From the NCBI GenBank assembly GCA_030045215.1, contig JASIBJ010000067.1:1-7719 (forward strand): DNA of 7,719 bases, given 5' to 3'. This document shows, in pieces, positions 1 through 6,545 of the stretch; position 1 is the first letter of the stretch; each line of letters starts with the position of its first letter. Made by a program: the position numbers and the translations under genes. The notes below the pieces were generated by a model. It searched no databases. It had not been told where the DNA came from and saw nothing but the letters and a program-made list of their open reading frames with translations. Source of the stretch: Streptosporangiaceae bacterium (GTDB taxonomy: Bacteria > Actinomycetota > Actinomycetes > Streptosporangiales > Streptosporangiaceae).

Positions 1-1400
1 GCCGGCGGGCGCTGCTGGGAGCCTCGCTCGCGGCCGGCGCCATGGCGGGCAGCGGTGCGTGGCAATCGGCCGCCGCCCAAGGCGTGATCAGGGGCACGGC
101 TCGCGCAACGCGCGGCGCGGCCGCGCAGGGCACTGCGAGCGCGCCTGTTCTCCGCGCACCTGGATCACTGCCGTATCCAGAGCTTGCGGCGGGGACCGAC
201 ACCATTCCCGAGATCCAGCACATCGTCGTGCTGATGATGGAAAACCACTCCTACGACAATCACCTCGGGATGCTCGGCCGAAGCGGCGCCGACGGCTTCA
301 CGCTGGGTGCCGACGGCAAGCCCACGGCGACCAACCCCTATGCCGACGGCAAGATCCAGCACGCGTTCCGGATGCCGACGACCTGCCAGCTCTCCGGCCA
401 GCCCAGCCAGACGTGGGTCGCTAGCCACACGCAAGTGGCGAATGGCCACATGAACGGGTTCGTCGAGTCAGCGAGCGGACCGGTGGCGATGGGCTACTGG
501 GAGAAGGCCGATCTGCCGTTCTACTACTCGATGGCCTCGACGTTCCCGATCGGCGACCAGTACCACTGCTCGGTGCTCGGCCAGACGTTCCCGAACCGGC
601 GCTACCTGCTGGCGGCGACGTCGCTCGGCATGATCAACGACGGCGTGCCTGACCCGTTCGACTACCCGGCGAACGGAACCATCTTCGAGCACCTGCACAG
701 GGCGGGCGTCTCGTTCGCCGACTACTACTCGCTGCTCGACTCGTTCCTGCCGACGGCGACGATGGGCCTGTTCCCTGAGGACCTGGTCAAATACGGCGAT
801 CACCTGCACCTGATCGACGACTTCTTCGATGCGGCGAAGAGCGGGACGCTGCCGGGGTTCAGTCTGGTTGAGCCGAACTACGGCAAGAGCTCCGAGGAGG
901 ACCCGCAGAACATCGTCTACGGCGAGCAGTTCGCGGCGCAGGTCATCGACGCAGTGATGACCGGCCCCGGCTGGAAGAACACGCTGCTGGTCTGGACGTT
1001 CGACGAGCATGGCGGGTACTTCGATCACGTGGTCCCGCCCGCGGCCATCGCGCCGGACGACATCCCGCCGAACGGCAGTCCCGCGTACAACGGGTTCAGG
1101 CAGTATGGAATCCGCGTGCCGATGTCGGTCATCTCGCCGTGGGCGCGGGCCGATTATGTCTCGCATGAGGTCATGGACCACACGAGCATCTGCGCGCTGG
1201 TCGAGGCCAAGTGGAACTTGCCGGCGATGACGCACCGCGACGCCAACGCGCACAACATGCTGGACATGCTGGACCTCAAGGAGGCCGCGTTCCTGACGCC
1301 CCCGAAGCTGGCCAAGCCGCTGATCGACACCGATCCGAGCGCTCTCGCGTGCAACACGAATGGGCCGGGAACGATCCCGCCGCCGGGATCGGTCACATAA
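1..1400 (+). CDS. Tat-exported phosphoesterase (phospholipase C / acid phosphatase family), 5' end cut off
   Basis: Probable secreted metal-dependent phosphoesterase of the phospholipase C/AcpA family (PF04185), cleaving phosphodiesters or phosphomonoesters outside the cytoplasm. The frame is open to the left edge. Ahead of the first in-window ATG (42) it reads R-R-A-L-L-G-A-S-L-A-A-G-A, a twin-arginine plus hydrophobic core, so that ATG lies inside a Tat signal peptide and the true start is upstream of the window. Numbering from ATG 42: an Ala/Gly-rich stretch to about residue 50; ENHSYDNH at 67-74 (family metal-binding ENHSFDH motif); QTFPNRRY at 181-188, whose Thr182 aligns with the proposed nucleophile Thr of Pseudomonas PlcH; DEHGGYFDH at 321-329 (second metal motif); RVPMSVISPWAR; and the DHTSICALVEAKWNLP block. 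It ends shortly after the catalytic domain and lacks the C-terminal domains of PlcH-type enzymes. Substrate (phospholipid or simple phosphate ester) cannot be told. Family is secure. Confidence 0.93.
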   Translation, partial: RRALLGASLAAGAMAGSGAWQSAAAQGVIRGTARATRGAAAQGTASAPVLRAPGSLPYPELAAGTDTIPEIQHIVVLMMENHSYDNHLGMLGRSGADGFTLGADGKPTATNPYADGKIQHAFRMPTTCQLSGQPSQTWVASHTQVANGHMNGFVESASGPVAMGYWEKADLPFYYSMASTFPIGDQYHCSVLGQTFPNRRYLLAATSLGMINDGVPDPFDYPANGTIFEHLHRAGVSFADYYSLLDSFLPTATMGLFPEDLVKYGDHLHLIDDFFDAAKSGTLPGFSLVEPNYGKSSEEDPQNIVYGEQFAAQVIDAVMTGPGWKNTLLVWTFDEHGGYFDHVVPPAAIAPDDIPPNGSPAYNGFRQYGIRVPMSVISPWARADYVSHEVMDHTSICALVEAKWNLPAMTHRDANAHNMLDMLDLKEAAFLTPPKLAKPLIDTDPSALACNTNGPGTIPPPGSVT

Positions 1401-2397
1401 CGCTTGCGCGGCCGGATTCGACGGCGCGTTCGGCCCGCCGGTCTTGATGCAGAGCGACCGCCACGATCACCAGCGCGATCCCGGCCAGGTCACGCATCGT
1501 CGGAACCTGGCGCAGAACGACCAGGCCGATCACGGTTGCGGCGGCCGGCAGTAAGGCCAGCATCAGGGCGAAGCTGGCCCGGCTGAGGCGGGCCATCGCG
1601 AGCTGGTCGGTGACATAGGGGATGACCGACGAGCAGACTCCGACGCCGATGCCCCAGAGCAGCCAGGCCGGGTGCGCGAACGCCGGGGCGGCGGGAATGA
1701 TGCCGATCGGGGTCGCGACCACGCACGCGATCAGCATCGAAAGGCCCAGCTGGTCGATCCCGCTCATCATCGATGTCGCCCGGACCGGGCGGTTCGCGAT
1801 CCGGTGGCCGAGTATCACGTAGAGCATGAACCCGGCGCAGTTGCCGAAGGCGAAGACGAACCCGAGGGGCTGGCTGACCAGCCGGACGCTGGTAAGCACG
1901 CCGACGCCGGCGATTGCCAGCCCGAGCGCGATCAGATTCCGGCGCGTCCGCACGCCGGCGGCCGCCAGCACGACCGTGCCCAGGAATTCGATGGCGCCGA
2001 CCGTGGCCAGCGGCAGCCGGTCAATGGCCAGGTAGAACAGTGAGTTCATGGCCGCCAGCACGGCGCCGAGCAGCAGGAGCACCCGGCGCTGGGAGCCGTC
2101 GGCCTGAGCCAGCAGCCGCCACGGCCGCCGCCAGCTAGCGAACGTCAGCGCGGCTGCGGCGATCCTGAGCCAGGCCACGCCGAGAACCGCCACATGCGCG
2201 AACAGCAGTACGGCCAGGGACGGCCCGAGGTAGTGGAACACCGCGCTGGTCAGGAAGAACGAGGCGGGCGGCAGGCGATTCACGGTCCCGGCGAGCCGGC
2301 TAGCGGTCGCACGCTGCTGCGCCGGCGTGCGGGCCCCCGAATCGGGTCTGACCACATCTCTCATTGTCGAAGCTCGCTGCACGCGGGCAAATGGCAC
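1393..2397 (-). CDS. EamA/DMT-superfamily exporter, RhtA-like
   Basis: Inner-membrane transporter of the drug/metabolite superfamily with two EamA repeats, closest in pattern to RhtA-type threonine/homoserine exporters; the substrate is an inference. From the GTG start at 2397 the product is 334 residues with an unstructured Arg-rich head to about residue 42, then about ten hydrophobic helices. Recognisable blocks are FHYLGPSLAVLLF (54-66), LPLATVGAIEFLGTVVLA (128-145, matching the RhtA 'EF.G' helix) and VIPYVTDQLAMARLSRASFALM (258-279), which matches the last RhtA repeat. The start is uncertain: GTG 2397 has no ribosome site, and an ATG at 2364 (residue 12) also has only a weak one; the conserved part begins well after both. 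Its stop overlaps the stop of the convergent phosphoesterase. Transport class is secure, substrate unknown. Confidence 0.9.
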   Translation of the reverse strand: MPFARVQRASTMRDVVRPDSGARTPAQQRATASRLAGTVNRLPPASFFLTSAVFHYLGPSLAVLLFAHVAVLGVAWLRIAAAALTFASWRRPWRLLAQADGSQRRVLLLLGAVLAAMNSLFYLAIDRLPLATVGAIEFLGTVVLAAAGVRTRRNLIALGLAIAGVGVLTSVRLVSQPLGFVFAFGNCAGFMLYVILGHRIANRPVRATSMMSGIDQLGLSMLIACVVATPIGIIPAAPAFAHPAWLLWGIGVGVCSSVIPYVTDQLAMARLSRASFALMLALLPAAATVIGLVVLRQVPTMRDLAGIALVIVAVALHQDRRAERAVESGRASVM

Positions 2398-2401
2398 AGC
2401 T

Positions 2402-2425
2402 AAGGCATAGATCGCTATCTGCCTT
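2402..2425. repeat. 24-bp imperfect palindrome in the divergent intergenic region
   Basis: Arms AAGGCA and TGCCTT are perfect. Inside them ATAG and CTAT pair around ATCG if two bases on one side bulge out. It lies 5 bases upstream of the GTG start of the EamA exporter, so it could be an operator or, if transcribed, a small leader hairpin. No protein binding can be shown from sequence. Confidence 0.4.
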
Positions 2426-2484
2426 CGAAACGAACTAGTTATCGCGCTATTACCTCTGGCTGACCGAGAGACACCGCGTTCCCC

Positions 2485-2502
2485 GGCTGATAGTTATTAG
2501 CC
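2485..2502. repeat. 18-bp near-perfect palindrome, possible operator for the DsbA-like gene
   Basis: The half-sites GGCTGATA and TATTAGCC around a central GT match at seven of eight positions. It sits 45 bases upstream of the GTG start of the DsbA-like gene, where a promoter or operator would be expected. A separate perfect 8-bp palindrome, AACTAGTT, lies at 2433-2440, and the heptamer TAGTTAT recurs at 2436-2442 and 2491-2497. I see no convincing -35/-10 pair. Confidence 0.4.
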
Positions 2503-2532
2503 TGGTCTCGCTCGTGCCGATGGCGACCTGGT

Positions 2533-2540
2533 GAGGGAGA
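2533..2540 (+). promoter_or_regulatory. Ribosome binding site selecting the GTG start at 2547
   Basis: GAGGGAGA ends 6 bases before GTG 2547. The alternative ATG two codons later (2553) would be 12 bases away, so GTG is the better start of the DsbA-like gene. Confidence 0.65.
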
Positions 2541-2546
2541 AACGCG

Positions 2547-3089
2547 GTGGAGATGTTCTCGGCGCCCGAAGTGACGGACGACGATCACGTGCTCGGCCCG
2601 GCCGACGCGCCGGCGACGCTGGTGGAGTACGGCGATTACGAGTGCCCGTTCTGCCGCGGAGCGTTCCGCGACGTGCACCGCCTGCTTGACCGTTATCCCG
2701 GCAAGATCCGGTTCGTGTTCCGCAACTTTCCCATCACCCAGGTCCACCCGCACGCCGAGCAGGCCGCCGAGGCGGCCGAGGCCGCGGCCGCGCAGGGGAA
2801 GTTCTGGGACATGTACGAGCTGCTGCTGCAGGACTCGTCCGATCTCGACCTGGACTCCCTGCTCAGGTACGCAGATCGGCTGGGACTGGACGTGGCCCGG
2901 TTCCGCAACGAGGTCGTCGGCAATGTTTACGCCGAGAAGATCTCCAACGACATCAGCGAGGGCATCAGGAACGGGGTCAACCAGACGCCGAAGTTCTACG
3001 TGAACGGCCGCCGCATCGACGGCAAGTTCCCGATGGAGGGCCTGGTGGACGCCGTACGGGACGCGGTCGAGGCCGCATCGCCCGGCTGA
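2547..3089 (+). CDS. Cytoplasmic DsbA-family thioredoxin-fold protein (CPFC active site)
   Basis: Thiol-disulfide oxidoreductase of the DsbA/Thioredoxin_4 group (PF13462-like), 180 residues. The strand before the active site, LVEYGDYECPFC, places the redox pair at Cys33 and Cys36. The loop opposite, QTPKFYVNGRRIDG, carries the expected cis-Pro at 148 and the typical 'F-V-N-G' strand. Between them lies the helical insertion of the DsbA fold (about 62-140), which includes an Ala/Glu-rich helix. There is no signal peptide or membrane anchor, so the protein should be cytoplasmic, unlike classical DsbA. It would then act as a reductase, an isomerase or a stress-linked thiol protein rather than an exported-protein oxidase. 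Related domains in actinomycetes occur alone or fused to NhaA antiporters; no NhaA is present here. It is divergent from the exporter gene and convergent with DUF1992. Fold secure, role unknown. Confidence 0.9.
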   Translation: MEMFSAPEVTDDDHVLGPADAPATLVEYGDYECPFCRGAFRDVHRLLDRYPGKIRFVFRNFPITQVHPHAEQAAEAAEAAAAQGKFWDMYELLLQDSSDLDLDSLLRYADRLGLDVARFRNEVVGNVYAEKISNDISEGIRNGVNQTPKFYVNGRRIDGKFPMEGLVDAVRDAVEAASPG

Positions 3090-3137
3090 GCAGATAATTC
3101 ATGCGGGGAACGAGGAGGCGCCGCGGCTCACGGGTCC

Positions 3138-3635
3138 CTAGCGCCGCCCGCGGCCGCGGCGACGCCACCAGGAGACCGTAGCCGGGCGGCTGGCGGGCTG
3201 CTCATCGGCCGGTGCCGCGGCTCGCGCCGATGGTGCCTGTCCCTCGCGCCACCGGCTGACCATGGTGTCTTCGTCGACCAGCGGCACGAAGATCGGCGGC
3301 CCAATCGGGAGCCGCCGCCATTGCATGATCCGCTCGTTGAGGTCGGTCACCGCCTGCCGGACCATCGTCTCGGACGGCAGGCTCTGCACGGTCTCGCTGA
3401 GGCGGGCCGACTCCTTGCGGAGCTTCAGCGGAGTCGGCAGCAGGTCCTCCGCCGGGATGCCATCCTTGCGCACGTGCTCTCTGATCCAGGCCTGCGCCGC
3501 ATCCTCGTCGCCCCGGTTCGGAATCGGTTTGCCGGCCCCTGGCAGATCGTCGAAGGCGCCTCGCTCTGCCGCCTCCTCGATCTGCTGGTCAATCCATGAG
3601 GTGAAGCTCATCCCCAGCGGCTTGCGCTCGGTCAT
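3138..3635 (-). CDS. DUF1992 (DNAJC28 conserved domain) protein
   Basis: A 165-residue soluble protein of unknown biochemical role, carrying DUF1992 (PF09350), the domain shared with the DnaJ-related human DNAJC28. Visible signatures are SFTSWIDQQIEEAAERGAFDDLPGAGKPI in outline (residues 10-38, with the GAFD-LPG-GKP core), a helical middle (58-95), and LNERIMQWRRLP followed by IGPP (99-114). No J-domain or HPD motif is present, so it is not a co-chaperone by sequence. After about residue 134 the domain ends and a low-complexity Ala/Pro tail follows, finishing in a basic WWRRRGRGRR end. That end might contact nucleic acid or membrane, but this is inference. The start ATG fits the usual family N-terminus (MTERKP). 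It lies 83 bases downstream of the glycosidase gene on the same strand and may be the last gene of that transcript. Confidence 0.88.
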   Translation of the reverse strand: MTERKPLGMSFTSWIDQQIEEAAERGAFDDLPGAGKPIPNRGDEDAAQAWIREHVRKDGIPAEDLLPTPLKLRKESARLSETVQSLPSETMVRQAVTDLNERIMQWRRLPIGPPIFVPLVDEDTMVSRWREGQAPSARAAAPADEQPASRPATVSWWRRRGRGRR

Positions 3636-3718
3636 GCCTCTACGCTCTCATGGCCCCATCCGGGCCAGAATCGGGGCCTTTCTCTTCCGACGCGGGCGGT
3701 CGCCCGGTGCTCAGCCGG

Positions 3719-5773
3719 TCAGCGGTGCGGGTGCCGGTCGGTGTCGACCCGGCCGCGCCCGAAGGCGTCGATCCGCTTCCAGCGACCAGGCACGTCCAGT
3801 AGCTCGAGGTTGCCGAGCCACTTCGGCAGGGCCGGGTCGACGATGAGGTTGTCGCCGTGCGGCTCGAGGCCCAGGGCCACTCGCAGCAGGAGCAGCGGCG
3901 CGCCTGTCGACCAGGCTTGCGGGCTGCAGGCAGTCGGGTAGCGGACCGGGTACATCGTCGAGGTCCTCTCGTAGCCGCCGAACGCTTCCGGCAGCCGGCC
4001 ATTGAAGATCTCCGCGGCCTCCAGGATGCCGGCGACGAGGCGCGCCGCTTCCTCCTTGTACCCGTAGCGGCGCAGGCCCCAGGCGATGAAGGAGTTGTCG
4101 AACGGCCACACGGTGCCCACGTGATAGCCGATGGGGTTGTAGCGAGCCTCGCCCTCGGCGAGGGTGCGTACCCCCCAGCCAGAGAATAGTCGTGGGCCGA
4201 GTAGGTGCCGCATGAGCGCGCGGGCCTTGGTCTTGTCGACGATGCCGCTCCACAGCAGGTGCCCGTTGTTCGAGGTGAGCGAGTCCACCTGCTGCCCGTC
4301 GATGTCGAGGGCGACCGCGAAGTACTCGCCGTCCTCGACCCAAAAGTCGCGGTTGAACCTGCGCTTCAGGTCGGCGGCCTCCTTCTCCAGCCGGTCCGCG
4401 AGCGCCGGATCCTTCCAAACCTGCCGCGCCAGCCGCGCGCCCCTGATCTTGGCGTCGTAGGCGTAGCCCTGTAGCTCGCAGGTCGCCCTCGGGAAGCCGG
4501 GCAGGTCGCCGTTGCGGTAGGAGATCGAGTCCCAGGAGTCCTTCCAGCACTGGTTCTCCAGCCCTGTTTTCTCATTCCGGCGCTGGTAGGACACGTATCC
4601 GTTGCCCTGCAGGTCGGCGTACTCATCGATCCAGTTGAGCGCGGCCCTGGCGGCGTGTTCAAGGTCCCTGACCAGCTTCGCGTCCCCGGTCCATCGCTCG
4701 TACTCGTCAAGGAGCACGACATACAGCGGTGTCGCATCGGCGGTGCCGTAGTAAGGCGAGTGCGGTCGCTCCTCGAATGCGGTCAGCTCGCCGTAGCGCA
4801 TCTCGTGCAGGATGCGGCCGGGATCCTCATCGCGGAAGTCGTCGATACGGGTGCCCTGCCGCTCGGCCAGCGCCAGCAGGGTTGTCGCGGCGAGTTCCGG
4901 GGTAAACGGCAGCGTCTGCAAGCTGGTGAAGATGCTGTCGCGGCCGAACATCGTCATAAACCACGGCAGCCCCGCGGCCGGCAGCGACCGGCCTGGCATG
5001 GTCAGCGTGGAAAACCGGAGTGCCGCCAGGTCGGTCAGGCAGCGCCGGTAGATCGACTCCAGCGGCTTCCAGTCGCACTCGAGCCGGGGTGCCCGGCCGA
5101 TCCACTTCTCGAGCCCGCGGGCCATGTCCCGGCGAACCCCGAGTCGTCTGGCGATGGGGGAGGGCGCGGACCCGTCGGGGGCGCTGGCCATCACCACGAC
5201 GTCGAGGTCGGTCCGCCATTCGCCGTGGGCCGGCACGGTAATGCCGAAGGACAGCCCGTTCTCGTCGATGACGGCGTCTGCCGTCGACGAGATGCGGGTC
5301 TCGCGCGCATAGGTCTCGCGCTGGTACCCGAGTACAAGGCTGCCGTCGACCACGCGCGCCAGGTAGTGGCCCTTCTTCTTGAGGGCGTCCTTCACCTCGA
5401 AGAGATCGGCGAAGTCGCTGGCGGCCTCGATTCGGATCTGGAGGTTCAGTGGCTCGTTCTGGTGATTGAAGACGCGAAGCTGCTCCTGGAATCCGTCGGC
5501 CACCTCGCGCTGGCGGATCACGGACAGCTTGGAATCGACGTAGACAGTGCCGGTGCCGGGCACGAGGAAGAACCTGGTCTCGAAGTACTGCAGGTCGTCG
5601 GTGGACAGCGGCGTCAGCCGCTGCCCGTTGATCGTGAGCACCCAGCGAGACAGGAACCGGGTATCAAAGGAAAACAGGCCCGTTGGATCGGTCAGCGAGG
5701 CTTCGATATCACCCCGGTCGTCGCTGACGACGAAGGTGTTGCCCTCGAGAATCTGAACCAGCTCGTCGCTCAT
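3719..5773 (-). CDS. Amylo-alpha-1,6-glucosidase / glycogen-debranching-type glycoside hydrolase
   Basis: A 684-residue cytoplasmic protein of the bacterial debranching type: an N-terminal GDE_N_bis beta-domain (PF14742, about 10-205) and a C-terminal (alpha/alpha)6 barrel (about 235-635) related to GH63/GH133 enzymes. N-terminal marks are DPTGLFSFDTRFLSRW (29-44) and FNHQNEP (102-108). Barrel marks are WFMTMFGRDSIF (271-282), YGTADATPLY (342-351), WKDSWDSI (410-417), SNNGHLLWSG (501-510), YHVGTVWPFDN (550-560) and CSPQAWSTGAP (616-626). Asp279 in FGRDS is a candidate catalytic acid. By family it hydrolyses alpha-linked glucan or oligosaccharide branch points, but no glycogen synthesis or phosphorylase gene is nearby, so the substrate is inferred. 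A GGAGG site (5779-5783) precedes the ATG, which overlaps the stop of the SCP2-type gene as ATGA, implying coupled translation. Length is normal and no truncation is seen. Confidence 0.92.
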   Translation of the reverse strand: MSDELVQILEGNTFVVSDDRGDIEASLTDPTGLFSFDTRFLSRWVLTINGQRLTPLSTDDLQYFETRFFLVPGTGTVYVDSKLSVIRQREVADGFQEQLRVFNHQNEPLNLQIRIEAASDFADLFEVKDALKKKGHYLARVVDGSLVLGYQRETYARETRISSTADAVIDENGLSFGITVPAHGEWRTDLDVVVMASAPDGSAPSPIARRLGVRRDMARGLEKWIGRAPRLECDWKPLESIYRRCLTDLAALRFSTLTMPGRSLPAAGLPWFMTMFGRDSIFTSLQTLPFTPELAATTLLALAERQGTRIDDFRDEDPGRILHEMRYGELTAFEERPHSPYYGTADATPLYVVLLDEYERWTGDAKLVRDLEHAARAALNWIDEYADLQGNGYVSYQRRNEKTGLENQCWKDSWDSISYRNGDLPGFPRATCELQGYAYDAKIRGARLARQVWKDPALADRLEKEAADLKRRFNRDFWVEDGEYFAVALDIDGQQVDSLTSNNGHLLWSGIVDKTKARALMRHLLGPRLFSGWGVRTLAEGEARYNPIGYHVGTVWPFDNSFIAWGLRRYGYKEEAARLVAGILEAAEIFNGRLPEAFGGYERTSTMYPVRYPTACSPQAWSTGAPLLLLRVALGLEPHGDNLIVDPALPKWLGNLELLDVPGRWKRIDAFGRGRVDTDRHPHR

Positions 5774-6192
5774 TCTGGCCTCCGCTGACTCATCACCGTC
5801 GCGCCGCTGATGGGTGCGACCCGGCCCGTGGAGCCGGGCGGGCCAGGCAGGCAGCGCTGGAACATGATGCAGGCGGCCATGCTGCCCTCGCAGACGAGGA
5901 GCCCCCGCAGCACGGCGGCCTGGGCGTTGAGCCGGCCCGTCATCATTGCCTCGAAGTACGGCCGGTCGGCCCGGCAGACCGCGTCGGCCGCGCCGTCTTC
6001 CATCGTCACGCTGACATCTCCGTTGGAGACGATCAGACGCCAGCGCTCGACGCGATCGCCGTCGACCACCTCGAACCGTAGCGTCGCCGACTGGCCCTCG
6101 AATGTCGCCAGGTGCCCCGACTCGGCGAGCACCGCGAAGAACTCACTGATCGGGTCTGGTGCCTTTGCCAGCCCGCCGCTTGCTGTCGGCAC
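5770..6192 (-). CDS. SCP2 sterol-carrier-domain protein, coupled to the glycosidase
   Basis: A 140-residue soluble protein whose centre matches the SCP2 sterol-binding fold (PF02036): a beta-strand run, LRFEVVDGDRVERWRLIVSNGDVSVTM (38-64 in outline), then the characteristic ADAVCRADRPYFEAMMTGRLN helix region (69-89) and an Ala/Leu/Met-rich C-terminal helix (91-113). The family binds lipids or other hydrophobic ligands in a cavity; no catalytic residues are expected. There is no signal peptide. The C-terminal 25 residues are Gly/Pro-rich and look disordered. The start is GTG 6192, chosen because AGAGG at 6200-6204 lies 7 bases upstream. It overlaps the glycosidase start by 4 bases, so the two are made together, but why a lipid-binding fold accompanies a glucan hydrolase is not known. 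Family call good, ligand unknown. Confidence 0.82.
   Translation of the reverse strand: MPTASGGLAKAPDPISEFFAVLAESGHLATFEGQSATLRFEVVDGDRVERWRLIVSNGDVSVTMEDGAADAVCRADRPYFEAMMTGRLNAQAAVLRGLLVCEGSMAACIMFQRCLPGPPGSTGRVAPISGATVMSQRRPE
5779..5783 (-). promoter_or_regulatory. Ribosome binding site of the glycosidase, inside the preceding gene
   Basis: GGAGG on the minus strand lies 5 bases before the ATG at 5773 and within the last codons of the SCP2-type gene. With the ATGA overlap it supports translational coupling of the two. Confidence 0.8.
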
Positions 6193-6545
6193 CGCGATAC
6201 CTCTTCTCGGTCTGAGCCCTGGAGTCGACGCCGGAAACTCGCGTGGGCGTTAGGTCCCCGTGCCCGCAACGTGGTCGGTAGCGACCTGCCCCCGCGGGTT
6301 CTTTACCCATCGACAGTCCGAACCTCACCTTCGGACACCGGAGCGGCGGCAGCGATCTCGCCTTGCGCGTCCCTCGCGGCCGAGTTTGCCTCTGGACGCA
6401 TGCCCGGAAGGGGACCGGCGGAATCGGCCTCGCTACTAGCACCCTCGATCCGGTGGAGGTAGGCCGAGACGGTTAGCGGTACGCCGAGCGGCCGGCCGGT
6501 CGCCGGACCCGCCCGAACCTGCCGCGATGCGGTGAGGCGGACCTG
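6193..6545. other. Gene-poor stretch upstream of the SCP2-type gene
   Basis: About 350 bases with no convincing gene. It should hold the promoter of the SCP2-glycosidase operon. It contains a 7-bp inverted repeat (6316-6336), a 5-bp one (GGTCG/CGACC, 6273-6286), the palindrome CCCGCGGG (6291-6298), and GC-rich palindromic sequence around 6489-6498. On the minus strand, 6303-6545 forms an open frame without a start codon, in the same frame as the 44-residue gene and separated from it by one TAG. Confidence 0.5.
6316..6336. repeat. 7-bp inverted repeat upstream of the SCP2-glycosidase operon
   Basis: GTCCGAA and TTCGGAC are perfect arms around a 7-base spacer. The element lies about 125-145 bases upstream of the SCP2-type start. 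Seven bases further on, on the minus strand, is GGGTAA (6303-6308), which resembles the -10 of SigB/SigF-class promoters, but a matching -35 at the right distance is missing. Operator or chance hairpin. Confidence 0.35.

Noticed and set aside
468..1253. Long minus-strand open frame (261 codons) opposite the phosphoesterase
   Set aside because: Arg/Val-rich product with no recognisable domain; it is the mirror frame of a clearly conserved gene in GC-rich DNA.
3117..3145. GGCGC/GCGCC pair between the convergent DsbA-like and DUF1992 genes
   Set aside because: Only 5 bp with a 19-base loop and overlapping the DUF1992 stop; too weak to call a terminator.
3652..3686. GGCCCC/GGGGCC hairpin followed by TTTCTCTT on the plus strand
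   Set aside because: Looks like an intrinsic terminator, but no plus-strand gene ends here; both flanking genes are on the minus strand, where the T-run would be on the wrong side.
4655..5788. 377-codon plus-strand open frame opposite the glycosidase
   Set aside because: Product is low-complexity (Gly/Val/Gln/His runs) without family motifs, while the minus strand carries the full debranching-type motif set; antisense shadow.
6112..6462. 116-codon plus-strand frame crossing the start of the SCP2-type gene
   Set aside because: Overlaps the conserved SCP2-type gene, Arg/Ser-rich, no domain, no ribosome site considered adequate.
6489..6498. CGGCCGGCCG palindrome
   Set aside because: Short GC-only palindrome expected by chance in this composition.
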